NCBI GenBank assembly: GCA_038276395.1
Contig: JBBQAA010000030.1
Span: 1-64,000 of the forward strand
Length of the DNA stretch: 64,000 bases
DNA from: JBBQAA01 sp038276395
Lineage (GTDB): Bacteria > Actinomycetota > Thermoleophilia > Solirubrobacterales > Solirubrobacteraceae
Direction: 5' to 3'
Shown here piece by piece: positions 24,501-32,691 of this stretch (position 1 is its first letter; the number at the start of each line of letters is the position of its first letter). The notes beneath the pieces were generated by a model, which worked only from the letters and a program-made list of their open reading frames with translations, was not told where the DNA came from and searched no databases. The position numbers and the translations under genes are program-made.

Positions 24501-25115
24501 GTGCCGCCCACCGCCCGCTTCGTCTGCTCCTTCGCCGCCGAGCCCCCGCAGGAGCCCGCGCCCTACGGCCGCTGGGCCGACACCCTCCGCGAGCACTTCC
24601 TCGGCGCCGCCCTCGGCGCCGCAGCCGGCGAGGACGCCGGTGAGGTCGGCGAGATCGAGTTCTTCCCCGACCGCACATGGGGCGGTCGCACGTTCATCCC
24701 CGCCACCGCGCTGACGGCGGGCGGGTGGGAGCTCTTCGGCTACGTGTCCTTCATCCCCGCAAGCGAGGACGGCGGGGAGGCCTCCGGCTTTCATGCGGTC
24801 GCCGACATCACCGACGAGACCGCCGAGCGCAACCCCGAGTGGGGCCTTGACCTGAACGACGAGGTCGTCGGCGCCTGGCGGGGGGAGCAGGGGCGGACGG
24901 CGAGCATGACGCTCGTCTGGGGCCGTCCGCTGCGCCCCGGCGGCGCCATCGTCACGGCCGAGCTCGCCGACCTCGCCGTCGACCAGTGCGAGTTGGCCGA
25001 GAACCGCTTCACCCTCATCGCCCCCGACGACTACCGCAGCGACTTCCTCGACGTGAAGCTGTGGAGCGCCCGCGGCGAGCTCGTCACCGCCGAGTCGCTC
25101 TACGTCGAGGACTGA
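24501..25115 (+). CDS. Conserved-looking protein of unknown function
   Basis: 204 aa, acidic, no membrane segment or signal peptide. It has aromatic patches (FFPDRTWGGRTFIPATAL, WELFGYVSFIP, NPEWGLDLND) and a C-terminal DYRSDFLDVKLW. I recognise no family. GTG start is set by the -10 hexamer spacing. The 3' end overlaps the convergent oligopeptide ATPase gene by 16 bp. Confidence 0.65.
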   Translation: MPPTARFVCSFAAEPPQEPAPYGRWADTLREHFLGAALGAAAGEDAGEVGEIEFFPDRTWGGRTFIPATALTAGGWELFGYVSFIPASEDGGEASGFHAVADITDETAERNPEWGLDLNDEVVGAWRGEQGRTASMTLVWGRPLRPGGAIVTAELADLAVDQCELAENRFTLIAPDDYRSDFLDVKLWSARGELVTAESLYVED

Positions 25116-26161
25116 CCCGCGGCGGCGGGCGCGCCGTTCCCGGAGGCGACGTCGCCGAAGCGGCGCTTGATCTCCAACTCGGTCAGCGGGAAGTGGCAGG
25201 CGGCCCGCGTGCCGTTGCCCTTGTCCTCGAGCGGCGGCTCGTCCTGCCCGCAGACCGGCTGGGCCTTCGGGCAGCGGGTGTGGAAGCGGCAGGCCGCGGG
25301 AGGGTTGGCCGGGCTTGGCACGTCGCCGGTCAGGAGCTGGCGGTTGGCGCGCGGGCCGAGCCCGGGATCGGGCACTGGGACGGCCGAGAGCAGGGCGCCC
25401 GTATACGGGTGGCGCGGGAAGCCGTAGAGCGACCCTCCCGGCGCGTACTCCATCACCTTGCCGAGGTACATCACCGCCACGCGGTCGCACATGTGCCGCA
25501 CGACCGACAGATCGTGGGCGATGAAGACGAGCGTCAGCCCCAGATCCCGCTGGAGCTCGCGGAGTAGATTCAGGATCTGGGCCTGGATCGACACGTCGAG
25601 CGCGGAGACCGGCTCGTCGGCGACGATCAGTTTGGGCTTCAGCGCCAGCGCCCGGGCCACGCCGATGCGCTGTCGCTGCCCCCCGGAGAACTCGTGCGGG
25701 AAGCGGTTGTAGTGCTCGGGGTTCAGCCCGACCTGCTCCATCAGCTCCTGCACCCGGCGCCGGCGCTCGCCCTCCCCCGTGGCGAGCCCATGGATCACGA
25801 ACGGCTCGGCGATGATGGAACCGACGGTCTTGCGCGGGTTCAGGGAGGAGTACGGATCCTGGAAGATCATCTGCATCTCCCGCCGCATCTCCTTGAGGTC
25901 GAGGCCCTTCAGAGCGGCGATCTCCTGCCCCTCGAAGCGGACGGAGCCGCCCGTCGGGTCGAGCAGCCGTGTGATCAGGCGCGCGGTCGTCGACTTGCCG
26001 CAGCCGGTCTCGCCGACGATGCCGAGCGTCTCGCCCCTGACGACGTCGAAGGAGACGCCGTCCACGGCCCGGACGGCGCCGATCTGCTTCTGGAAGAGCA
26101 CGCCGCGGCGGATCGGGAAGTGCTTCTCGAGGTCGCGGACCTCGACGAGGTTCTCGCTCAT
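25100..26161 (-). CDS. Peptide ABC transporter ATP-binding protein (OppF/DppF type)
   Basis: 353 aa. Walker A GETGCGKST, signature EFSGGQRQRIGVARAL, Walker B LIVADEPVSALD and the oligopeptide-type C-terminal Cys motif (CRFHTRCPKAQPVC) are present. The Cys motif can bind an iron-sulfur cluster in some DppD/F proteins. Last gene of the importer operon, and its ATG overlaps the dppD-like stop. Confidence 0.92.
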   Translation of the reverse strand: MSENLVEVRDLEKHFPIRRGVLFQKQIGAVRAVDGVSFDVVRGETLGIVGETGCGKSTTARLITRLLDPTGGSVRFEGQEIAALKGLDLKEMRREMQMIFQDPYSSLNPRKTVGSIIAEPFVIHGLATGEGERRRRVQELMEQVGLNPEHYNRFPHEFSGGQRQRIGVARALALKPKLIVADEPVSALDVSIQAQILNLLRELQRDLGLTLVFIAHDLSVVRHMCDRVAVMYLGKVMEYAPGGSLYGFPRHPYTGALLSAVPVPDPGLGPRANRQLLTGDVPSPANPPAACRFHTRCPKAQPVCGQDEPPLEDKGNGTRAACHFPLTELEIKRRFGDVASGNGAPAAAGQSST

Positions 26162-27264
26162 GTGCTGGCCGCCTGCTCGGAGGCCGGCTCGCGCTCAGAC
26201 CCGGGCGGGAGGTCGGACTCGAGCGTCACGCGCTCGCGCACGTCCTCGGGCGAGCCGCCGGCGCGTAGCTCACGCCAGATCGCGCGCCGGGTCGGCTCCG
26301 TGAGCAGGCAGCGCACGGTGTGCTGGCCGCCCTCCCCGACGGCGCGGAGCTCCGGGTCGACCCGCGTGTGCGCCTCGCGCACGTACGGGCAGCGCGGGCT
26401 GAAGTGGCAGCCGGACGGCGGGTTGATGAGGGAGGGAGGGCGCCCGGCGATCGGCACGAGCTCAGCCTCGCGGTCATCGGTGAGCCGCGGGATCGAGCCG
26501 AGCAGGCCCAACGTGTACGGATGCTGGGGCTCGGCGAAGATCGCGGCCGTGGGCGCGCGCTCGACCACGCGGCCGGAGTACATGACGGCGATCTCATCGG
26601 ACATCTCGGCCACGACGCCCAGGTCGTGGGTGATGATGAGGATCGCGGTCCCCGTCTCCTTCTGCAGGCGCTCCATGAGCGCGAGGATCTGGGCCTGGAC
26701 GGTCACGTCGAGCGCCGTCGTCGGCTCGTCGGCGATCAAGAGGTTCGGGTCGTTGGCGAGGGCCATGGCGATCATCGCGCGCTGGCGCATGCCGCCCGAG
26801 AACTCGTGCGGGTACTGGTCAACGCGCTTGTGCGGGTCGGGGATGCCGACCAGGTCGAGCAGGTCCACCGCCTTGTCGCGCGCGGCGGCCTTGGAGGTGT
26901 CGCGGTGCGCGCGGATCCCCTCGACGATCTGCTTGCCCACCTTGTAGAAGGGATGCAGGGAGGACAACGGGTCCTGGAAGATCATGGCGATCTCGTCGCC
27001 GCGGATCTCGCGCAGGCGCTTCTCGGAGACCTCGAGCAGGTTCTCTCCCCGCCACAGGATCTCGCCGGTGATCTCCGCGCCGGAGGCCTTCGTGAGGCCC
27101 ATGATCGTGAGCGCGGTGACGCTCTTGCCCGAGCCCGACTCGCCCACCACGCCGAGCGTGCGGCTCTCCTCCACCGTGTAGGAGACGCCGTCGACGGCGC
27201 GGACGACGCCGTCCTCCGTGGGGATGTGGACGCGCAGGTCCCGGAGCTCGAGCAGCGGGGTCAC
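26158..27264 (-). CDS. Peptide ABC transporter ATP-binding protein (OppD/DppD type)
   Basis: 368 aa. Walker A GESGSGKSV, signature EFSGGMRQRAMIAMAL, Walker B LLIADEPTTALD and the C-terminal CHFSPRCPYVREAH motif are present. The GTG start at 27264 overlaps the permease stop as GTGA. The reading frame is open upstream through the permease gene, but that is a shadow. Confidence 0.92.
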   Translation of the reverse strand: MTPLLELRDLRVHIPTEDGVVRAVDGVSYTVEESRTLGVVGESGSGKSVTALTIMGLTKASGAEITGEILWRGENLLEVSEKRLREIRGDEIAMIFQDPLSSLHPFYKVGKQIVEGIRAHRDTSKAAARDKAVDLLDLVGIPDPHKRVDQYPHEFSGGMRQRAMIAMALANDPNLLIADEPTTALDVTVQAQILALMERLQKETGTAILIITHDLGVVAEMSDEIAVMYSGRVVERAPTAAIFAEPQHPYTLGLLGSIPRLTDDREAELVPIAGRPPSLINPPSGCHFSPRCPYVREAHTRVDPELRAVGEGGQHTVRCLLTEPTRRAIWRELRAGGSPEDVRERVTLESDLPPGSEREPASEQAAST

Positions 27265-28226
27265 GTGTAGCGGACCCGCGGATCCAGGAACGCGTAGCCG
27301 ATGTCGACGAGCAGATTCATGGCCACGATGAACAGAGTGCCGAAGACGACCGTGCCCTGGATGACCGGCAGGTCGGAGCCCTGGATCGCGTTGTAGGCGT
27401 AGCGGCCGACGCCCTGCATGTTGAAGACCGTCTCGGTGAGGATCGTGTTGCCGGCGAGCAGGAGCCCGAGGTCCAGTCCGAGGACGGTGACGATCGGCGT
27501 GATCGCGCTGCGCACGGCGTGACGCAGGACCACGCGCACCTCGGTCAGTCCCTTGGCCCGCGCCGTGCGCACGTAGTCCTGCCCGAGGGTGTCGAGCAGG
27601 TTCCCGCGGAGCAGGCGCGCGTACACGGCGGCGAACGAGGCCGAGAGCACGAGCCAGGGCAGGATCAGCGCCCCCAACCACTTCGAGAACGACTGCGAGA
27701 TCGGCGTGTAGGTGCCGAAGGCATTGAAGATGTGCACCTTCCCGATCGTGTCGTCGAACAGGTAGAGGCTGACGAGGCCGAGCCAGTAGATCGGCGCGGA
27801 GATCGCGAGCAGGGCGCCGCCCATCGCCACGCGGTCGAGGATCGACCTCCGGCGCACGGCGGAGACGATCCCCACGAACACGCCGGAGAGGAACCAGATG
27901 ATGACGGCGCCGATGGCCAGCGAGAAGGTCACCGGAAGCCGGCTGAAGATGCCGGACTTGACGCTCGACTGCGTCGCGTAGGACGTACCGAGGTCGAAGT
28001 GGAAGACGAGCCGCTTCATGTAGTACAGGTACTGATTCGGCACGCTCTGGTCGAGGTGGAGCTGGTGGCGGATCTGCGCGATGAGCTGGGGCGTCGGCTG
28101 GCGGCCAGCCCGCACGCGCGCCGGGTCCGCGCTCGGGATGACGAAGAAGACGAGGAAGGTGAGCGCCGTCACGATGAGGACGACGAGGATCGACCACAGG
28201 AGTCGGCGGATGATGTAGCGGCCCAT
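27261..28226 (-). CDS. Peptide ABC transporter permease (OppB/DppB type)
   Basis: 321 aa, six predicted helices. The N-terminus MGRYIIRRLLWSILVVLIVTALTFLVFF is typical of DppB. The EAA loop YVRTARAKGLTEVRVVLRHAVRSAITPIV contacts the ATPases. It follows the binding-protein gene after a 114-bp gap that holds a strong hairpin. Confidence 0.92.
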   Translation of the reverse strand: MGRYIIRRLLWSILVVLIVTALTFLVFFVIPSADPARVRAGRQPTPQLIAQIRHQLHLDQSVPNQYLYYMKRLVFHFDLGTSYATQSSVKSGIFSRLPVTFSLAIGAVIIWFLSGVFVGIVSAVRRRSILDRVAMGGALLAISAPIYWLGLVSLYLFDDTIGKVHIFNAFGTYTPISQSFSKWLGALILPWLVLSASFAAVYARLLRGNLLDTLGQDYVRTARAKGLTEVRVVLRHAVRSAITPIVTVLGLDLGLLLAGNTILTETVFNMQGVGRYAYNAIQGSDLPVIQGTVVFGTLFIVAMNLLVDIGYAFLDPRVRYT

Positions 28227-28293
28227 GGGTGCGGCGGTTCTGTGAGTGCTGGTCGGTGACGGTGGGGCGACTTGGGGGTGCGGTGAAGAGGGC

Positions 28294-28324
28294 GCCCCGC
28301 CGGCCCACGACGGGCCGGCGGGGC
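28294..28324 (-). terminator. 13-bp perfect hairpin between binding-protein and permease genes
   Basis: Arms GCCCCGCCGGCCC and GGGCCGGCGGGGC enclose ACGAC, starting 17 bases after the binding-protein stop. No long T tract follows on the minus strand. Such hairpins often cause partial termination or protect the 3' end, giving excess binding protein over permease. Confidence 0.7.
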
Positions 28325-28340
28325 TCCTCCCTTTACGGCG

Positions 28341-30107
28341 CTACTTGACCGAGCTGAACGAGAGGTCCCATCCGGCGTTGTAGTTGTTGATCACGCCCTG
28401 GACGTTCTTCGACTCCACGACGTACTCCTTGTCCCACACCCAGGGGATGCCCGGGGCGTCGAGGACGATGTCGCGGTCCGCCTGCACCCAGCCCTTGGTG
28501 CGCTGGGCGGGGTCGGACAGCGAGTTCGTCTTGTCGAGGATCGAGTTGACCTTCGGGTCGTTGAGCTGCGGCCAGTTCACGTTGCCCGACGGGATGATGC
28601 TCTTCCCGTTGAACGTCGGGTTCAGCATGGACCCCGTCTCGTAGAAGTCCTTGAACCAGCCGACGTTCGGGCAGACCGCGACCTGGGCCTTCGGCACGCC
28701 GCAGAACTTCGTGTACATCGCGGCGTGGTCGACGAATCGGGCCTTGACGTTGAACCCGAGCTTCTGCAACTGCTGCTGGATGACCTGCGCCGTCGACTTA
28801 CCCGGATCCGAGTTGTCGGCGACCAGCAGCAGGGTCTTGCCCTTGATCTTCTCCTTGGCCTTGGCCAGGTACTTCTGAGCCACCTTCATCGAACCGTTGA
28901 TGTTCGACATGAAGTCGAACTCCGGCCCCTGGAAGCCCTTCACGCCGCCGGCGGCGTCGAAGCCGTCAAAGCCCGGCGGGATGAAGTGCGTGGCCACGTC
29001 GCCGATCACCGCGCCGCCGCGCGTGAGGCGCAGCGCCGTGCGGTCGGACGCCGCGATCACGGCCTTGCGGACGTTGACGTCGTCGAACGGCTTCACCTTC
29101 GTGTTCAGCGCGATGTAGCGGTAGCCGCCCGGAGGCGCCGCCTTCGTCTGATTGGGGAACTTCTGCAGCGCGAGCTTCAGGTCCGTGGCCGCGGGCTGGA
29201 AGTCGCCCGAGATCAGGCTCTGGCCGTTCAGGATCTGCCGCGTCGCGGTCGACGTGTCGGTGTTGTTCTCCTTGATCGTCATCGTGTTCACGTAGGCCGG
29301 CCGGAAGTCCGTCTTCGGATCCCAGTTCGGGTTGCGCACGAGGTCGATCTCCTTGCCGGCCTTGTAGCCGGTCAAGGCGCCCGACGCGTTGTTCTTGATC
29401 ATGTACGGGCCGCTCGAGATCTGGTGCGTCCCGTAGGCCGCCGGATCCTTCGTGGCGTCGAACTTGGCGGCGTAGGACTCCGGCACCGGCGCCGAGTTCG
29501 GGAGCGCGAGCGCCTGGGCGACCGTGAAGCCCTCGGGGGCGTCGAGCTTGATCTGGAGGCTGTACTTGCCCTTGGCGGTGATCCCGGAGGCGTGCAGCGC
29601 CTTGCCCTTGGAGACCTGGTCGAAGCCGATCACGTGGGCGAAGTACGTCCCGACGTAGCCGTTGGTCAGCTTCGGCTTGAACGAGCGCTCGATGCCGTAC
29701 TTGACGTCCGCGGCGGTGATCTCCCGGTTGACCGGTGGGCCGAACTTGATGCCCTTCTTGATCGTCACCGTGACGGTCTTGTTGTCCTTGGAGATCTGCG
29801 GCATCGAGGCGGCGAGATCCGGGGTGACCGTGGTCTTGTCCGGCAGGTAGCCGTACAGCGGGCGCACGATCGACTGGAACATCGGGAACGCGCCCGAGTA
29901 GTACGTGGCGCCGGGATCGATGTAGTCGATCTCGCCGGCGAACAGCAACTTGAGGTCGCCGCCCTTCTTGCCCTGGGTGGGCGGGGCGGGATTGGATGCG
30001 GCCGAGCCGCTGCTCGAGCTGTTCGAGCTGCTGCCACAGGCGGCGAGGCCGAGCACCAGCAGCAGCGCTCCGGCCAGGGCGAAGGCCCTCATGGGGGACC
30101 TGGACAT
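28341..30107 (-). CDS. Peptide ABC transporter substrate-binding lipoprotein (family 5)
   Basis: 588 aa. Signal peptide with lipobox LGLAAC (Cys21 or so), a Ser-rich linker, then the SBP family 5 fold: KGGDLKLLFAGEIDYIDPGATYYSG, DNKTVTVTIKKGIKFGPPVNREITAADVKYGIER, and YIALNTKVKPFDDVNVRKAV. It captures peptides or related ligands outside the membrane. ATG 30107 has a strong Shine-Dalgarno (GAAAGGA, six bases upstream), unlike most genes in the window. The gene order permease C, SBP, permease B, ATPase D, ATPase F is complete. Confidence 0.93.
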   Translation of the reverse strand: MSRSPMRAFALAGALLLVLGLAACGSSSNSSSSGSAASNPAPPTQGKKGGDLKLLFAGEIDYIDPGATYYSGAFPMFQSIVRPLYGYLPDKTTVTPDLAASMPQISKDNKTVTVTIKKGIKFGPPVNREITAADVKYGIERSFKPKLTNGYVGTYFAHVIGFDQVSKGKALHASGITAKGKYSLQIKLDAPEGFTVAQALALPNSAPVPESYAAKFDATKDPAAYGTHQISSGPYMIKNNASGALTGYKAGKEIDLVRNPNWDPKTDFRPAYVNTMTIKENNTDTSTATRQILNGQSLISGDFQPAATDLKLALQKFPNQTKAAPPGGYRYIALNTKVKPFDDVNVRKAVIAASDRTALRLTRGGAVIGDVATHFIPPGFDGFDAAGGVKGFQGPEFDFMSNINGSMKVAQKYLAKAKEKIKGKTLLLVADNSDPGKSTAQVIQQQLQKLGFNVKARFVDHAAMYTKFCGVPKAQVAVCPNVGWFKDFYETGSMLNPTFNGKSIIPSGNVNWPQLNDPKVNSILDKTNSLSDPAQRTKGWVQADRDIVLDAPGIPWVWDKEYVVESKNVQGVINNYNAGWDLSFSSVK

Positions 30108-30148
30108 GCGACGTCCTTTCGTCGGGATGGAAGGGCCGGCAAGCCTCC

Positions 30149-31315
30149 TCACTTACCGGTCCTCGGGTTCAAGGCGTCCTGCAGACCGTCGCCGAGCAGA
30201 TTGAAAGCCAGCACGGTGACGAGCAGCGCCAAGCCTGGGAAGAGCATGAACCACCAGGCCGTCGAGAAGATCGGCGTGGCGTCGGCGAGCATCGCGCCCC
30301 AGCTCGGCTGGGAGGGGTCGACCCCAACGCCGAGATAGGAGAGCGCGGCCTCGTAGAGGATGTTCTGGGGGATCACGAGCGTCGCATAGACGATGATCGG
30401 CGCAACGAGGTTGGGCAGGATCTCCCGGAAGATGATGCGGGTGTTTGAGGCGCCGAGCGAGCGGGCCGCCTCGACGAACTCCTTCTCGCGCATGGAGAGG
30501 ACCTGGCCGCGGATGATCCGCGCGATGTAGGGCCAACCCGTGATCGAGATGACGAAGATGACGACGCCGAGGCCCGGCTGGATGAGGGCGGTGTTCTTCC
30601 CGGTGAGGAAGCGGCTAACGAGCCCGAGGGCGACGATGACGAGGCCGACGATGCCCGCCGCGTAGAGCGAGCCGCGGCCGGCGGTCCGGCGCGACATGCG
30701 CACAGCGCCGAGAACTGCGAGCGCGACCATCACCACGAGGCCGAAGATGACCAGGTACACGCCGAAGTTGTGGGCGGGCACGCACCCGTTCCCGAGCGAA
30801 CAGGCGGAGGCCAGGCCGATGCCGAAGAGCAGGATCGGGAAGGCGAGCAGGATGTCCATGCCCCGCGAGAGCAGCGTGTCGACCCAGCCGCGGTAGTAGC
30901 CGGCGAGCAGCCCGAACGCGATCCCGACGATGAGCAGCACCGCGGTAGAGATGAAGGCGACCTCGAGCGAGATGCGCGCGCCGTAGATGACCCGGGAGAA
31001 GACATCGCGCCCGAGCTGGTCCACGCCGAAGGGATGGATGGAGCTCGGCCCCGTCGGCGTGCCGAAGGAGTCGAGCGCCTTAGCGTTCGTGGCCTGCGGG
31101 TTCGGCGTGCCGAAGATCTTCGTGACGAGCGGCGCGAAGATCGCGGTGAGGATGAGCAGAACGATCACGACGAGGGCGACGAGCGCCACCTTGTCGGAGC
31201 GCAGCCGCCGCCAGAACAGCTCGAGGGGGGAGCGCGCGGCGATCTCGGCCGTCGACTCGGCCCCGGCGACCGCAGGCTCCTCCTCCTGCTGCAGAATCCC
31301 GGTGCCGGTGCTCAC
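30149..31315 (-). CDS. Peptide ABC transporter permease (OppC/DppC type)
   Basis: 388 aa, long for the family (about 300). A cytoplasmic N-terminal segment precedes helix 1 (VALVALVVIVLLILTAIFAP). The extra length is an insertion (about 155-240, including helices around VYLVIFGLVVMVALAVL and LYAAGIVGLVIVALGLV) before the core permease domain resumes. The EAA loop EFVEAARSLGASNTRIIFREILPNLVAPII is present. It heads the operon, with a GTG start and a -35/-10 promoter upstream. Confidence 0.9.
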   Translation of the reverse strand: MSTGTGILQQEEEPAVAGAESTAEIAARSPLELFWRRLRSDKVALVALVVIVLLILTAIFAPLVTKIFGTPNPQATNAKALDSFGTPTGPSSIHPFGVDQLGRDVFSRVIYGARISLEVAFISTAVLLIVGIAFGLLAGYYRGWVDTLLSRGMDILLAFPILLFGIGLASACSLGNGCVPAHNFGVYLVIFGLVVMVALAVLGAVRMSRRTAGRGSLYAAGIVGLVIVALGLVSRFLTGKNTALIQPGLGVVIFVISITGWPYIARIIRGQVLSMREKEFVEAARSLGASNTRIIFREILPNLVAPIIVYATLVIPQNILYEAALSYLGVGVDPSQPSWGAMLADATPIFSTAWWFMLFPGLALLVTVLAFNLLGDGLQDALNPRTGK

Positions 31316-31356
31316 CGGCGCGATCCCCGAAGGCCCCTGCTGCTCACTGGAGCGGC

Positions 31357-31384
31357 AGCGTAGCCGATTGTGAGGGCTCTGTAA
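31357..31384 (-). promoter_or_regulatory. Promoter of the peptide importer operon
   Basis: On the minus strand TTACAG (31384-31379), a 16-base spacer, then TACGCT (31362-31357). The 5' leader would be about 35 bases before the GTG at 31315. Confidence 0.5.
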
Positions 31385-31429
31385 TCATCTTGGCCCAGTT
31401 GGCAGGGGCCTTGCGTACCGCTTGGCCAT

Positions 31430-31435
31430 TAGGCT
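31430..31435 (+). promoter_or_regulatory. -10 hexamer of tRNA-Arg
   Basis: TAGGCT ends 13 bases before the mature tRNA 5' end. No consensus -35 is evident. Confidence 0.4.
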
Positions 31436-31447
31436 CGGAGCTCGCGA

Positions 31448-31521
<74 letters not shown>

Positions 31522-31546
31522 CTGGCCCCTCCGCGCTTCGGTTCTC

Positions 31547-32104
31547 TCAGCGGTCCGGGCGCTCCGGGTAGACGTCGTCGATCGTCGTCAGCGCGACGTA
31601 GGGCGCGCCCGCCGCCGCCTCGATCGCCGCGGCGCCGCCGGCCAGCCGGTCGCAGATCGCGAGCACGCCGCAGACGTGACGCTCCTCCTGCGCGAGCGCC
31701 TCGAGCGCGCGGACGGTCGACCCGCCCGTGGTCACGACGTCCTCGACGACGAGGCAGGTGTCCTCGTCGCTCAGCTCCGGCCCCTCGATCCGGCGCGCCA
31801 GCCCGTGGGCCTTGGCCTCCTTGCGCACGAAGAAGGCCTTGACCTCCGCGCCGCCCGCCAGCGCGGCGCAGGCGATCGGGTCGGCGCCCATCGTCATGCC
31901 GCCGACGGCGCTGGCGCCGAGCCGCTCCGCCTCGGCGGCGACGAGCGCCGCGAGCGCGGCGAAGCCCGCCGGGCGGAGGATCGCGCGCTTGGCGTCGATC
32001 AGGTACTGCGCGGTTGCGCCCGAGGTGAGCGTGACCTCGCCGATGACGAGCGCGTGGGCACGGAGCTCGGCGATGAGGGTCTCCCGGTGCGCGGTGAGGT
32101 CCAC
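31547..32104 (-). CDS. pyrE: Orotate phosphoribosyltransferase
   Basis: 185 aa, UMP synthesis from orotate and PRPP. Motifs are LTSGATAQYLIDAKRAIL, KAFFVRKEAKAHG and the PRPP loop CLVVEDVVTTGGST. The frame is open further upstream, but GTG 32104 gives the family's normal N-terminus and lies eight bases after CATAAT. It is divergent from a small membrane protein with 22 bp between starts. Confidence 0.92.
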   Translation of the reverse strand: MDLTAHRETLIAELRAHALVIGEVTLTSGATAQYLIDAKRAILRPAGFAALAALVAAEAERLGASAVGGMTMGADPIACAALAGGAEVKAFFVRKEAKAHGLARRIEGPELSDEDTCLVVEDVVTTGGSTVRALEALAQEERHVCGVLAICDRLAGGAAAIEAAAGAPYVALTTIDDVYPERPDR

Positions 32105-32111
32105 CCGCCGG

Positions 32112-32119
32112 ATTATGCT
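32112..32119. promoter_or_regulatory. Overlapping bidirectional -10 elements, pyrE and membrane protein
   Basis: Minus strand CATAAT (32117-32112) is eight bases from the pyrE GTG 32104. Plus strand TATGCT (32114-32119) is eight bases from GTG 32127. The hexamers share four base pairs and both mRNAs would be leaderless. Confidence 0.6.
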
Positions 32120-32126
32120 GCCCGCC

Positions 32127-32462
32127 GTGATCGAGAGGGTGCTCCGGACCGTCGCGATCGTGGCCTCCCTGCTCGTCCTCGTGTCCTTCGGGCTGTTCGC
32201 CGTCGACGAGTTCCGCGGCGCCTCGGCCGCCGAGCAGTCCCAGGTCACGGGGGTCAGGGACACGACGCTGCCGAGCGGCACGAACCGCAAGCAGCCGCGG
32301 CGATTCATCGACGGCGCGGCGCGCGTGCTGCTGAAGCCCTTCTCCTTCGCGGCGCCGTCCGGCTCGCGCTGGGCCTCGCGCGGGCTGCCGACCGCGCTCG
32401 CGCTGTTCGTCTACGGCTTCGGCCTCGCCTACCTCGCGCGCGCGGCCAAGGGCCTGCCGTAG
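32127..32462 (+). CDS. Small membrane protein of unknown function
   Basis: 111 aa with two predicted membrane helices, about residues 7-23 (VAIVASLLVLVSFGLFA) and 89-105 (TALALFVYGFGLAYLA). Between them is a polar segment with GTNRKQPRRFIDGAARVLLKPF. GTG 32127 fits the -10 spacing, and ATG 32115 is an alternative. No family recognised. Confidence 0.6.
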   Translation: MIERVLRTVAIVASLLVLVSFGLFAVDEFRGASAAEQSQVTGVRDTTLPSGTNRKQPRRFIDGAARVLLKPFSFAAPSGSRWASRGLPTALALFVYGFGLAYLARAAKGLP

Positions 32463-32691
32463 CCCGGGCCCCGCGGCCTACCGGAAGGAACGAGGATGCG
32501 GACGCGCGGCGAGCGGCTGCAGCATTCGGCCCCGGGAGGGGCTCTCAAGCGACAGCCGGCGCGAGGCCCCGGCGCTCGCCCCGCGCCTCGCGCCTCGTCC
32601 CTGCTTCCTTCATAGCCCGAGTCGTCGCGAGCGCCCCGACCCGCGGTCGGTGGCGGGCCGCACGGCGACCGACAGCAACCCCAGCGAGCGC
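32463..32691. other. Convergent intergenic region with hairpin and a doubtful mini-ORF
   Basis: An ATG at 32496 with a GGAAGGAACGAGG leader opens a 39-codon ORF (Arg/Pro/Ala-rich) ending at 32615. Its composition looks like shadow coding, and I do not call it a gene. A 9-bp inverted repeat, GGCGCGAGG (32558-32566) with CCTCGCGCC (32586-32594), could terminate one or both convergent genes. Confidence 0.4.

Noticed and set aside
18243..25115. Possible defence island around the SF2 helicase
   Set aside because: Neighbours are housekeeping genes (birA, TlpA-like, GNAT, GalT-like, dtd). There is no nuclease, methylase or TIR/CARF-type domain.
24471..25490. Minus-strand ORF of 339 aa opposite the hypothetical gene and spanning into the importer
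   Set aside because: It crosses two supported genes and shows no domain. The plus-strand gene at 24501 has better GC3 and a promoter.
30314..30325. Perfect GGGGTCGACCCC palindrome in the OppC-type permease gene, resembling the GGGGTC/GACCCC repeats
   Set aside because: It encodes the conserved GVDPSQPSWG segment of DppC permeases, so the sequence is explained by protein conservation.
32480..32520. A GGAA-tetraloop-like segment (ACCGGAAGGAACG) suggesting 4.5S/SRP RNA
   Set aside because: The flanking symmetric internal-loop bases of SRP RNA (GTCAG opposite AGCAG) are absent, and the surrounding sequence does not fold into the required helix.
32496..32615. 39-codon ORF with a good ribosome-binding-site-like leader
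   Set aside because: Arg/Pro/Ala-rich composition typical of shadow frames in GC-rich DNA, and a strong inverted repeat runs through its second half.
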